Shown: positions 51,783 through 59,976 of the stretch, one piece after another
Layout: each line of letters opens with the position of its first letter
How positions within the stretch are numbered: position 1 is the first letter of the stretch
Assembly: GCF_001422885.1 (NCBI RefSeq)
Contig: NZ_LMMZ01000041.1
Coordinates: 113,241 to 177,240 of the forward strand
DNA from: Methylobacterium sp. Leaf104
GTDB taxonomy: Bacteria > Pseudomonadota > Alphaproteobacteria > Rhizobiales > Beijerinckiaceae
Reading direction: 5' to 3'
Length of the DNA: 64,000 nucleotides
Made by a program: the position numbers and the translations under genes
Notes under the pieces: model-generated
Databases searched by the model: none
What the model saw: the letters and a program-made list of their open reading frames with translations, nothing else
Told to the model about the DNA's origin: nothing

Positions 51783-52667
51783 GTGCTGCGCCGCCTGCCG
51801 CCCCTGAACGCGCTGAAGGCCTTCGAGGCCGCCGGGCGCCATGCCAGCTTCACCCGGGCCGCCGAGGAGTTGCGCGTGACCCACGGGGCCGTGAGCCGTC
51901 ACGTCCAGGCGCTGGAGGCCTGGCTCGGCCAACCACTGTTCGAGCGCCACAACCGGCGCGTGGTCCTGACGGAGGCGGGGGCAAGCTACCTCGCCGAGAT
52001 CGGCGCCGCCCTCGACCGAATCGCCCTCGCGACGACGCGCCAGCTGGAGCGCGGACGGCCGCGCCTGCTGCACGTGAACGCCCTGGCGACCTTCACCCTG
52101 CGCTGGCTGATCCCTCGGCTCTCCGCCTTCCAGCGCGCCAACCCTGCCGTGGAAGTGCGGCTGACCACGTCGAACGTGCCCCTGGCGAACCTGGCCGAGC
52201 CCTTCGACGTCGCCATCCGGGGCGGTCCCGACCTGCGGCCCGGCCATATCGGGCGGCCCTTCCTGTCGGAGCGCCGGCTGCCCGTCTGTAGTCCCGCCCT
52301 TCTGCGGCGGCTCCCCCTGACGGAGGCCGGGCAGATTCGGGACCACACGCTGCTGCACGCGGCGACGCTGCCCCAGGTCTGGCCGCAATGGCTCGAGGCC
52401 GCCGGCGTCCCCGGCCTGGTGCCGCGGGCTTCGGTGACGCTGGAGCATTTCTACCTCACGCTCCAGGCCGCCCTGGACGGTCTCGGCGTGGCGATGGGGC
52501 CGGAGCGGCTGATCGCCGACGACATCGCCGCCGGTCGGCTGACCTGCCCCTTCGCCGGTCCGTCCCTGCCGGCGCGGAGCTACTTCACCTACGTGCCGGA
52601 GACGCGCGCCGACGATCCCTCCGTGCGGGCGTTCTGCGCCTGGCTCGTCGCGGCGGCTGGTCCGTGA
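51783..52667 (+). CDS. LysR-family regulator (GcvA-like)
   Basis: A 294-residue regulator, start GTG 51783. An N-terminal winged HTH (ALKAFEAAGRHASFTRAAEE, VTHGAVSRHVQALEAWLGQP) is followed by a periplasmic-binding-like effector domain (residues ~90-290) with the GcvA-type PRLSAFQRANPAVEVRLTTS. Its divergent position suggests it regulates the MFS pump at 50453-51688 in response to that pump's substrate. Confidence 0.88.
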   Translation: MLRRLPPLNALKAFEAAGRHASFTRAAEELRVTHGAVSRHVQALEAWLGQPLFERHNRRVVLTEAGASYLAEIGAALDRIALATTRQLERGRPRLLHVNALATFTLRWLIPRLSAFQRANPAVEVRLTTSNVPLANLAEPFDVAIRGGPDLRPGHIGRPFLSERRLPVCSPALLRRLPLTEAGQIRDHTLLHAATLPQVWPQWLEAAGVPGLVPRASVTLEHFYLTLQAALDGLGVAMGPERLIADDIAAGRLTCPFAGPSLPARSYFTYVPETRADDPSVRAFCAWLVAAAGP

Positions 52668-52707
52668 GGTACGGGGCCTGCCTCCCGGCGGGATCCGACC
52701 GCTCGTC

Positions 52708-54126
52708 TCAGCGGGCGGTCGGAGACGGGGCCGGCTTCGTGGCGGACAGGGCGGCGGCCTTTCCGGCGGCCGCGTAGAGATTCAGGCGGGCATAGATGCC
52801 GAAGGCCGATCCGTCGTCCAGGAATCCGCCGCCCGGACCCTGCGTCTCGGTCAGGATCGCGTTGGCCTCCGCGAGGCTGAGCGCCGGGAAGGCGGCGGTG
52901 AGCAGGTGCCCGGCCTCCGGGGCGACCCGGCCGACATCCTCGACTGTCCCCACCCGCTCGGGATGCACCACGGGCAGGCCGTAGGTCTGGGTCGCGTCGT
53001 AGAGGGCCGCGTTGGCGGCGGCATCGCGGAAGCGGCCGGTATCGGCACCCGCGCAGGCGGCGACGGTGTCGCCGCATTCCGCCTTCAGGAAGGTGGTCAG
53101 GTCGGTGCGGGCAGCCTCGAGGGCTGCGCGGTAATCGGTGACGGCCACGGCCGTGTTGGTCGAGCGGCTCATCTCGTTGACCACGGCCGGGTTGCGGCGG
53201 ATCTGACCGACATAGGCCGGGTCGTTGGCGAGGAGATGGGCGACCGCGTGCAGGGCGACAGCCCGTCCGCCCAGCACGTCCATGGCATAGTGCGCCCCGA
53301 GAATGATGCGGTTGGTGCCGTACTCGGCCGCGCGCGCGATCATCTGCTGGTAGCGCTCCGGCACCAGGATCGCGAGCACCACGGACTCGGTGTAGCCGTA
53401 GGTGGTGTGGCCGCTCGGATAGGAGGGACTGTCGGTCAGGTTCTGCCGTGGGCCTCGAAGCCAGTCCAGGCTGTGGGACGGCCGGCCGAAGTAATCCGTG
53501 CCCCGATAGGCGAACAGGCTCGGCAGGGTCTGGAAGGGGCGCGCATTGCCGAAGAGGTCGCCTCCCGGCGTGCCGGCCGGCCGGTCGTAGGCCTTGCCGA
53601 ACACGTCCACCGTGCCGCCGCGCTCCGTCAGGATGTTGGCAGCGGTCTCCGAGACCGGCGCCTTGCCGTTGGTGGTGGCGTTGGCGAAGAAGTACTTGCC
53701 GGCGTTCGAGTCGGACTTGGCGACGTTGTTGGTGTAGCCGAGGAGGTCGGCGACGGACTGCGCCACGTTGGTGAAGGTCTCGTCGACGGCGTAGCGGACC
53801 TTGGCCTGGTACACGCCGCCGAGCCTGCTGCCGAGGCCGTCGGCGAGTTCCGTCGCATTGCCGTCGGTGATGAACGCGTCGCGCAGGGCGAGCTGGCGCT
53901 GCTCGGCCAGCGGCAGGAGGAGTGGCGTCTTGGTGGTCCCGGACTGAATCGCTCCGGTGACGGCCAAGTTGGCGTCGAGGGCCGCCCGCCCCGCCTCGCT
54001 CCCCCGCAGGATGCTGACGGGTGCGAGTCCGCCCAGCGCCGTGAGGTTCGGGGCCGACTGCGCGACGGCGGGAAGGGGCGCCATCAGGCACAGGGCCGTC
54101 GTCCAGGTCCTCAGCGTCTTCGCCAT
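52708..54126 (-). CDS. Secreted PAP2-family acid phosphatase / vanadium-haloperoxidase-like protein
   Basis: A 472-residue exported protein (signal peptide TWTTALCLMAPLPAVAQ). The PAP2 active site is visible: PSYPSGH at 234-240 and the second motif with Arg273, His279 and Asp283 (TNRIILGAHYAMDV). The large N-terminal helical part and C-terminal extension exceed the ~250 residues of bacterial class A phosphatases and bring it closer to vanadium-dependent haloperoxidase-like proteins. Either phosphate-ester hydrolysis or vanadate binding is possible. The ATG at 54126 has GGAGG 7 nt upstream. Confidence 0.8.
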   Translation of the reverse strand: MAKTLRTWTTALCLMAPLPAVAQSAPNLTALGGLAPVSILRGSEAGRAALDANLAVTGAIQSGTTKTPLLLPLAEQRQLALRDAFITDGNATELADGLGSRLGGVYQAKVRYAVDETFTNVAQSVADLLGYTNNVAKSDSNAGKYFFANATTNGKAPVSETAANILTERGGTVDVFGKAYDRPAGTPGGDLFGNARPFQTLPSLFAYRGTDYFGRPSHSLDWLRGPRQNLTDSPSYPSGHTTYGYTESVVLAILVPERYQQMIARAAEYGTNRIILGAHYAMDVLGGRAVALHAVAHLLANDPAYVGQIRRNPAVVNEMSRSTNTAVAVTDYRAALEAARTDLTTFLKAECGDTVAACAGADTGRFRDAAANAALYDATQTYGLPVVHPERVGTVEDVGRVAPEAGHLLTAAFPALSLAEANAILTETQGPGGGFLDDGSAFGIYARLNLYAAAGKAAALSATKPAPSPTAR

Positions 54127-54219
54127 GGCATCGCCTCCGCTGCTCGCCGTCGCTTCGTTGCCGTTCAGTAGGACCATTGCGTGACATCGCGGCGTCAGGC
54201 GCGCGCGGCCGTCGACCGC

Positions 54220-54441
54220 TCAGGCCGAACGGCCAGGGCCGGCCGACGAGTCCCGATCCGCGTCGAGCTGAAGCATCAACTCGGCCAGACGCGGGTCGAG
54301 GGGCTCGTCGATGACAGGCTCGTAGAGGGCTTGCAGCTGGCGGCCGAGACGAAGCCGGGCGGCCTCGTTCAGGGTCGGCAGAGATATCTCCTCGGGACGG
54401 CGATGCCGTTCATGCTCAAGATCGCTGGCCATGAGCCTCAT
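54220..54441 (-). CDS. NepR-like anti-sigma factor
   Basis: A ~73-residue protein whose core (ARLRLGRQLQALYEPVIDEP followed by LDPRLAELMLQLD) matches the NepR pattern (G-R-Q-L-R-A-x-Y-x-x-V-x-x-E-P-x-P-x-R). NepR binds the EcfG sigma factor and is released by phosphorylated PhyR in the general stress response of alphaproteobacteria. No PhyR, EcfG or histidine kinase gene lies nearby, so it would be an orphan copy. Start choice (54441 or 54432) is uncertain because neither ATG has a clear ribosome site; a GTG at 54549 would give a longer basic N-terminus. Confidence 0.6.
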   Translation of the reverse strand: MRLMASDLEHERHRRPEEISLPTLNEAARLRLGRQLQALYEPVIDEPLDPRLAELMLQLDADRDSSAGPGRSA

Positions 54442-54569
54442 GTGGCGGACGAACGGTTGCCGGCAATGGGCGAACCCGTCCTTGACCACACCCTTTCGCG
54501 CCGCGCCCCGGCCGGAACCCTCCGCACCCGGCCCCGGTTGGCCGCTCACGACAACCGGAGGATCAATCC

Positions 54570-54812
54570 ATGAAGACCCGTCTCGCCTGTACCGTCAGCC
54601 TCGGTCTCGGCCTCGCTCTCGGCCCCATGGCCCTCGCGGGCACGGCTGAAGCCAAGGGCTGCATCAAGGGCGCCATCGTCGGCGGCGCCGCCGGGCACAT
54701 GGCCGGGCATGGGAAGATGGGCGCCGCCGCCGGCTGCGCGGTCGGGCACAGCAAGGCGAACAAGAAGAATCAGCAGCCGGGCGGCGGCCAGCAGGCACCG
54801 CAACAGAACTGA
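54570..54812 (+). CDS. Small secreted glycine-zipper protein
   Basis: An 80-residue protein with a signal peptide (CTVSLGLGLALGPMALAGTA), a Gly/Ala/His-rich segment of the glycine-zipper type (GAIVGGAAGHMAGHGKMGAA) and a Gln-rich tail. Proteins like this insert in or coat the outer membrane. GGAGG lies ~11 nt before the ATG. Its function is unknown. Confidence 0.7.
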   Translation: MKTRLACTVSLGLGLALGPMALAGTAEAKGCIKGAIVGGAAGHMAGHGKMGAAAGCAVGHSKANKKNQQPGGGQQAPQQN

Positions 54813-55066
54813 CGCGCGGGGCCGGGCACCCGCCCCACCGGGCCTGGACAGGAACCGGAGGAGCCGAAGAGGCTTCTCCGGCATTTACCGCGGCGTTTCG
54901 CAAGACTTGGTCCCTAACAAGATCTGGCATTCCACAAGACTTGGGACTGGCGCTTCACAGAGCGACGGAAGTCCGGGAACATCGCTTCCGAAATACGGGT
55001 TCCCGGTGACGTGCCCTAAGCCGCGCGCCGCTGCCCGGGTGCACCCCCTTCGCCTGGAGCACCCCG

Positions 55067-55735
55067 ATGCATCGTCGCGATTTCATCTTCAGCATGCTGA
55101 CCGCCACCGCGGCCCTCGCCGTCACCCGCACGGCGGTCGCGCAGCCGACGCCGGCCGGCACCATCCCGACGCCGGTCTACCTCAACATGGCGACCAAAGG
55201 CGGCCTGTTCCTGGAGAACACGGCGCGGGACGCCTTCGACAAGACCAGCAATCCGCGCGTGAAGAAGTTCTCCCGGGCCGAGGTGGTCGAGCAGGTGACC
55301 CTCTCGCGGAAGCTCGCGCCCTATACCGGTGGCATGGCGGCCGCGGCGGCCGACACGCCTCCCGGCCCCGGCGGCCTGATCGGCGGTCTCGTGGCGGCGC
55401 CCCTCGCGGTCGCCGGCGGCGTGGCCGGGGCGACGGTGGGTGCGGTGGGGGGCGCCCTCGGCGCGCCCCCGCCCGGCGGCATGACATCGGACGAGCAGAA
55501 GGCGCAGATCCTGGCGCAGCTGTCCGGGCTGCAGCCCGGCCCGCGATATGACGCCGCCTTCGTCAACGCCTCGCTGCAGGGACACCAGGAGGCCTACGCG
55601 ATCCACGGCTCCTACGCGGAGACCGGGGAAGATCCTCAGCTCCGCCGCATCGCCCGCGGCGCCATTCCGCTCATCCGGCTTCACATCTCCCAGCTCACCA
55701 AGATGCAGGGCATGATGGGCGGTCGGGCCGGCTGA
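55067..55735 (+). CDS. DUF4142-family exported protein with Gly/Ala-rich insert
   Basis: A 222-residue protein starting with an exported leader (RRDFIFSMLTATAALAVTRT). The two halves of a DUF4142-like four-helix domain (FSRAEVVEQVTLSRKLAPYT and AAFVNASLQGHQEAYAIHGS) are split by a Gly/Ala/Pro-rich stretch of ~55 residues (GLIGGLVAAPLAVAGGVAGA). The family is periplasmic or outer-membrane in location and of unknown function. A GGAG site precedes the ATG. Confidence 0.72.
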   Translation: MHRRDFIFSMLTATAALAVTRTAVAQPTPAGTIPTPVYLNMATKGGLFLENTARDAFDKTSNPRVKKFSRAEVVEQVTLSRKLAPYTGGMAAAAADTPPGPGGLIGGLVAAPLAVAGGVAGATVGAVGGALGAPPPGGMTSDEQKAQILAQLSGLQPGPRYDAAFVNASLQGHQEAYAIHGSYAETGEDPQLRRIARGAIPLIRLHISQLTKMQGMMGGRAG

Positions 55736-55860
55736 GGCTGACACCATTCGGGCGCGGCGGCCGTCACGAGGACCGATCGCGCCCCTCTCAAGACCACCGA
55801 GGCCCACGAGCCCGGATCCGCCTCAAGGATCCGTGCAGCAGGACCGGTTAAAGTCCGACG

Positions 55861-56118
55861 ATGCGCTACTCACCGGCGGCCGGCCTACTCCTCTTCGCCT
55901 CGCTCTACGCTTCCGCGGCGTCGGCGGGCCCCCTCGATACCTTGATGGGCCTGCCCGACGCGCCGGGCGTGGTGGCCGGAGGGTCCTTCGGCCCGAACGG
56001 GAACGACTATTTCGGCGACATGCGCCTGCGGCGCCCGAGTCCTCGGCCACTCGCGGACCGGTACGCCCGAGTCAGGCCGCGGCCCGCCAAGACCGACAGG
56101 CCGCGCCCGAAATCCTGA
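55861..56118 (+). CDS. Small secreted protein of unknown function
   Basis: An 85-residue frame with a plausible signal peptide (AAGLLLFASLYASAASAG), a short Gly-rich middle (VVAGGSFGPNGNDYFGD) and a basic, proline-rich tail. The ribosome site is weak. A small hairpin follows at 56145-56171. It could be real, but no family is recognised. Confidence 0.5.
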   Translation: MRYSPAAGLLLFASLYASAASAGPLDTLMGLPDAPGVVAGGSFGPNGNDYFGDMRLRRPSPRPLADRYARVRPRPAKTDRPRPKS

Positions 56119-56905
56119 GGCGGCACGGAACCGGACATCAAGAAACCCGCCGCGGCCGGAGCCGGGCGGGTGAGGTGTTCGCCTTGGGAGGAAAGCGTCC
56201 CTCTTCCTACCGGCTCCCCGCGGTAAGACCACTTCGTTTGGCGCGGGTCTGGTATGCCAGAACCGTGCGGAACACCCCGTCCTGCCTCCGCCCATTCGAT
56301 CCGGCGAACAGGAACGCCCGCGCATCGACAACCCTGCCGTCGGAGCCACCGGGACGGAGAGAGGCGAACTCGGTCGTTCGGCACCGTCACGGTCCATCGC
56401 GCACCCTTCACCGTGCCAGGAAGGCGGCCGTTCGCCGGCCGCGGCAACGCCCCAGATCCGTGTCGCTCTCGAGGGAGCGACCTCCGGGCTGTCTGCCTCG
56501 TGCGAGCCATCGGTGGCGATCGCCGCCCCTGATTGATCCCGCGATGGAGCGTCGCGTGAAACCAGTCCGATCCGAATTGCGGCGATCAGGTCCGTGGCGA
56601 GGTCTGGAACTTGCCTCCCGGTGACCGAACCGGTTCTTGACCGGTCGTTCACAAGATCTCGATCCGTAATCCGAAGTCTGTGCTCAAACTTGGATCGAGC
56701 GCAGACCCGCAACCCGATGCCCCTCCACAGTCAAAAAAGTACGTAGATGTTATCAAAAGTGAAGCCTAACTTACTTCTTAAGTAACGGGTTGTAATCAAT
56801 TGGCCAGCGTTGTAACTGAGCGAATTATCGTGTCGGCTGTCTTCGAATCTCGGGATCGCCAGCGAGTCGGGCCCACGTGAATGATCGCAAGGGGGAGACC
56901 ACGCT
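56119..56905. other. Long intergenic region upstream of a LuxR-type gene
   Basis: About 790 bp. A 7-bp hairpin (ACCCGCC/GGCGGGT, 56145-56171) may end the preceding small gene. The stretch 56725-56850 is AT-rich and probably holds the promoter of the regulator at 56906. Reading frames in between look like noise. Confidence 0.45.
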
Positions 56906-57685
56906 ATGTCACTCGCCGCAATCGAACCGGGCGCTTCCGTTGCGAGCAGTGAAGAGTCGACTGTCGTCGTCATCGACCCCCGGATCCTATTCAGAGAAAG
57001 TCTGATCTCCCAGATCCAGAAGAATGCCGGCGCTCCTCAGGTCCTGGGCTTCTGCACCGTCGAGCTCTGGCAGAAGGTGGCCAAGGAGCGCCCGCCGGCC
57101 TCGGCCATCGTCATCGCGGCGACCCACCGCAGCATCGCGCAGATGGAGGGCGAGTTGGATAGGCTCGCCACGGCCAGCCCCGGCGTCCCGGTCATCCTGC
57201 TGTCGGAGATCGAGGAATACCACCAGGTCACGGAAGCGATGCGGCGCGGCCTGAGCGGCTTCATCCCGATGACGAGTTCCGTGAAGGTCGCCCAGAGCGC
57301 GATCGCGCTGGTGCTGGCGGGCGGCTGCTTCGTTCCGTCCGGTATCCTCTGCACGCCCCCCACGCGCCCGGCCGCGGAGGCGCGCGGACGCGGGTCGATC
57401 CGGTTGACCGAGCGTGAGGCGGCCGTGCTCAGCGTCCTGCAGATCGGCAAGCCGAACAAGTTGATCGCCTACGAACTCAACATGTGCACCAACACGGTGA
57501 AGGTGCATGTGCGCAACATCATGAAGAAGCTCCAGGCCAAGAACCGCACCGAGCTCGCCTATCTGGTCAACACCAATGGCGTGGTGTCCTGGGCGCCCCA
57601 GCTCGGCGGGGCCTGGTTCCACGCGCGTCCCTCCGCCGAGCCCGCGAGCGCCGCGCAGCCACCCGCCCCGCCGCAGACCTCCTGA
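56906..57685 (+). CDS. LuxR-family transcription factor with degenerate receiver domain
   Basis: A 259-residue protein. The first ~140 residues have the receiver fold order, but the key residues are gone: one acid (Asp24 in VVVIDPRIL) instead of a pair, no Asp at the phosphorylation strand (SAIVIAATH), and Met where the conserved Lys should be (FIPMTS). The LuxR HTH is intact (LTEREAAVLSVLQIGKPNKL, then NTVKVHVRNIMKKLQAKNRT). It therefore probably works without aspartyl phosphorylation, by binding a ligand or partner. A GGGGGAGA site precedes the ATG at 56906. The C-terminal ~35 residues are proline/alanine-rich. Confidence 0.85.
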   Translation: MSLAAIEPGASVASSEESTVVVIDPRILFRESLISQIQKNAGAPQVLGFCTVELWQKVAKERPPASAIVIAATHRSIAQMEGELDRLATASPGVPVILLSEIEEYHQVTEAMRRGLSGFIPMTSSVKVAQSAIALVLAGGCFVPSGILCTPPTRPAAEARGRGSIRLTEREAAVLSVLQIGKPNKLIAYELNMCTNTVKVHVRNIMKKLQAKNRTELAYLVNTNGVVSWAPQLGGAWFHARPSAEPASAAQPPAPPQTS

Positions 57686-57800
57686 CGCGGGGCCGGGCAC
57701 CGCCTCGCCCGCATCCGGGTTCCGATCGCCGGCGCATCCGGAGGTTCGAGCCCGTTTTTGGAGGGCCGCGGCTGCGTCTGGAGCTCCGGGCGGAGGCCAT

Positions 57801-58349
57801 TCAGGCCGATGCGGTCGTTCCCCGCAAGGCGTGCTCCGCGGCGAGGAAGGCCTCGACCTCGGCGGGCATCGGCTGCGCCTCGGCCGCGATGCCGATCGCC
57901 GCGAGCAGGGTCCGCATCGGTACGTAGCTGCGCCGCCGACGATCATAGAGCCCCGCCTGCACCAGGGCGATGGCCGCGACCGTGCCGGTCTTCCGGATCA
58001 CCAAGCGGTGCTCGATGACGAAGCGGGTTTCGTCCCAATGCGCCAGCCGGGTCTCCAGGTCGAAGGCCTGAAACGGCCGGAGCTCGCGGCGGAACCGGAT
58101 CTGGCCAGCGCTCACCACCGGGGTCCAGCGTCGGCGCAGCACCGAGCGCCACAGGCCGGAGGCGAGCATGAGATCGGCCCGGCCGAGATCCATCAGGGTC
58201 CAGTAGCGCCCGTTGTTCATGTGCAGCGACGTGTCGAGGTCGTGGGGCCAGACCCGGAAGCCGAGGCGGGAGACTCCGAGGGGCAAGGCGAGTCGCGGCC
58301 GCCGCCACGCGGTCGCGACGAGCCAGAGGAGACGCAGCCAGAGGTTCAT
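57801..58349 (-). CDS. Hotdog-fold acyl-CoA thioesterase-like protein
   Basis: A 182-residue protein with a hydrophobic N-terminus and a hotdog-type thioesterase domain (FRVWPHDLDTSLHMNNGRYW, DLGRADLMLASGLWRSVL, FDLETRLAHWDETRFVIEHR). The D-x-x-x-H-x-N-N segment is the usual catalytic area of 4-hydroxybenzoyl-CoA-thioesterase-like and THEM6-like proteins. The substrate is unknown. An AGGA site lies ~5 nt before the ATG. Confidence 0.82.
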   Translation of the reverse strand: MNLWLRLLWLVATAWRRPRLALPLGVSRLGFRVWPHDLDTSLHMNNGRYWTLMDLGRADLMLASGLWRSVLRRRWTPVVSAGQIRFRRELRPFQAFDLETRLAHWDETRFVIEHRLVIRKTGTVAAIALVQAGLYDRRRRSYVPMRTLLAAIGIAAEAQPMPAEVEAFLAAEHALRGTTASA

Positions 58350-58573
58350 GGGGGTCCTGGATCGAGGCTATCGGCACATCCGGATTGGCAGAACCCCGGC
58401 GCCGACGCCAGCCTCCGGCACCGCCGGGAACCGACCCGTCGAAGCGGGATCGCTCAATGGGCGCCACCGCGTGGGCGCCGCTTCGACGCAACCGGGGCGG
58501 GCTCGGACACTCCGCCGACGCCTATTCTCGGCCCTTGGACAGCTGTTTCGCAACATCGCGCTCCGGAGCATCC

Positions 58574-58774
58574 ATGCGTCATCGCCGGTCTGGTCACAGC
58601 CTCGCCGCGTTCTTCGCGACGCTCGCTCTCGCCGCACGAGCGGGCGCCGCCCTCGCCATCGACGGCGGTGCCCCGGCCGGCCCGGTGGTCTGGGGCGTCG
58701 CTAGCGCGGTCCTGACCTCGCGCGCCCCGTGCGGGCCGGTGGTGATGGTCGCCCCGGCGCTCCCGAACCCGTAG
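58574..58774 (+). CDS. Small secreted peptide (putative)
   Basis: A 66-residue frame starting at ATG 58574 with GGAG 6 nt upstream. It has a good signal peptide (RRSGHSLAAFFATLALAARA, then GAALA) and a short mature part with one cysteine. No family is recognised; it is supported only by the ribosome site and leader. Confidence 0.4.
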   Translation: MRHRRSGHSLAAFFATLALAARAGAALAIDGGAPAGPVVWGVASAVLTSRAPCGPVVMVAPALPNP

Positions 58775-58906
58775 GTGGCCGGCCCTCGGGAGCCGCTCCG
58801 GGCCGAAAGCCGTCGCCGGGCTGGTCCATCGCGCTCTTCGGCGCTGTAGGCTCGCCGGGGCCTTCGGCGCGACGCGCGCCGGTCGGGGCCGGTGAGAGGG
58901 ATGGAC

Positions 58907-59815
58907 ATGCTGGCCCCGACGCTCCTGCGGCGCCTCGATCCGACGACGCTGCGCCTGTTCGTGGCGATGTGCGAGGACGGCACCCTGACCCAGGCGGCCC
59001 GGCGTGCGGCGATCGCCCCATCCGCCGTCAGCAAGCGCCTGGTCGAGCTGGAGCAGAGCCTGGGCGTCCAGCTGATGACGCGCCAGGCCCGGGGCATGGT
59101 CATGACTCCGGCCGGCGAGACCCTGCTCCATCACGCCCGGCGCATGCTGCACGACGTCGAGCAGATCGTGGTGGAACTCGCCGAGCACGCCAAGGGCGTC
59201 CGGGGCATCGTGCGGATGTTCGCCAACCTGTCGGCCATCGTGCAATTCCTTCCCGAGGACCTGCGCGCCTTCCTGGCGCGCCAGGAGACCATCAAGATCA
59301 GCCTGGAGGAGCGCCCGAGCGGCGGCGTGGTGGCCGGCGTCGAGGCGGGTCTGGCCGAGCTCGGCATCTGCTCGGGGAGCATTCCGGCCCGGGATCTGCA
59401 CAGCGTGCTCTACCGCCGCGACAGCCTCGTCGTCGTCATGCGGCCCGACCACCCCCTGGCGGATCGCCCCGCGCTCGCCTTCCGCGAGACCCTCGACCAC
59501 GACTTCGTCGGGCTCCACGCCGAGAGCTCGATCTATGCCAGCGTGCGCGGCGAGGCCCAGAGCATCGGCCGTCCCTTGCGCCTGCGAGTCCACGTGCCGG
59601 GCTTCGATGCGGTCCTGCGCATGGCCCAGGCCGATATGGGACTCGGCGTGGTGCCGCTCGGGGTCTTCGCCCTCCTCGGAAAGCCCATGGACCTCGCCGC
59701 GATCCCCCTCACCGACCCCTGGGCGCAGCGCGAGCTGCGCATCGTCACCCGTCCCGGCGCGCTCTCCCCGGCGGCGAGTCTCCTCGTCGCCAGCCTCACC
59801 GCCGACGCGGCCTGA
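58907..59815 (+). CDS. LysR-family regulator of the CoA-transferase/lyase unit
   Basis: A 302-residue LysR protein with an N-terminal HTH (LFVAMCEDGTLTQAARRAAI, APSAVSKRLVELEQSLGVQL) and an effector domain. GAGAGGG lies 6 nt before the ATG at 58907; ATG 58901 and GTG 58892 are possible earlier starts. It reads in the same direction as the CoA transferase that starts 153 bp downstream and is probably its local regulator, responding to the acid being degraded. Confidence 0.88.
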   Translation: MLAPTLLRRLDPTTLRLFVAMCEDGTLTQAARRAAIAPSAVSKRLVELEQSLGVQLMTRQARGMVMTPAGETLLHHARRMLHDVEQIVVELAEHAKGVRGIVRMFANLSAIVQFLPEDLRAFLARQETIKISLEERPSGGVVAGVEAGLAELGICSGSIPARDLHSVLYRRDSLVVVMRPDHPLADRPALAFRETLDHDFVGLHAESSIYASVRGEAQSIGRPLRLRVHVPGFDAVLRMAQADMGLGVVPLGVFALLGKPMDLAAIPLTDPWAQRELRIVTRPGALSPAASLLVASLTADAA

Positions 59816-59940
59816 AACCCGCGGCCGTTCTCCGGACGCGAACGGTCATGGCCGAAAGACGGTTGGCCCTCATCCGCCCTTCGCGAGTATCGATGGGGCA
59901 ACAGGACGATGGCCGAAGACCATCGCCGACACATCCCGCA

Positions 59941-59976
59941 GGAATCGTTCATGCCGGAGGAATCGTTCATGGCCGG
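59941..59976 (+). repeat. 18-bp direct duplication over the CoA-transferase start site
   Basis: The sequence GGAATCGTTCATG occurs at 59941-59953 and again at 59959-59971, an in-frame 18-bp offset. It gives two successive ATG codons (59951 and 59969); the second has a full GGAGGA ribosome site created by the duplication junction. Confidence 0.75.

Noticed and set aside
54181..54573. A plus-strand 130-codon gene overlapping the NepR-like frame
   Set aside because: It has no family resemblance and no ribosome site; the minus strand shows the NepR core.
54895..54955. Direct repeat of an ACAAGACTTGG-like 11-mer
   Set aside because: Two imperfect copies ~35 bp apart in a noncoding gap; too short and isolated to support a function.
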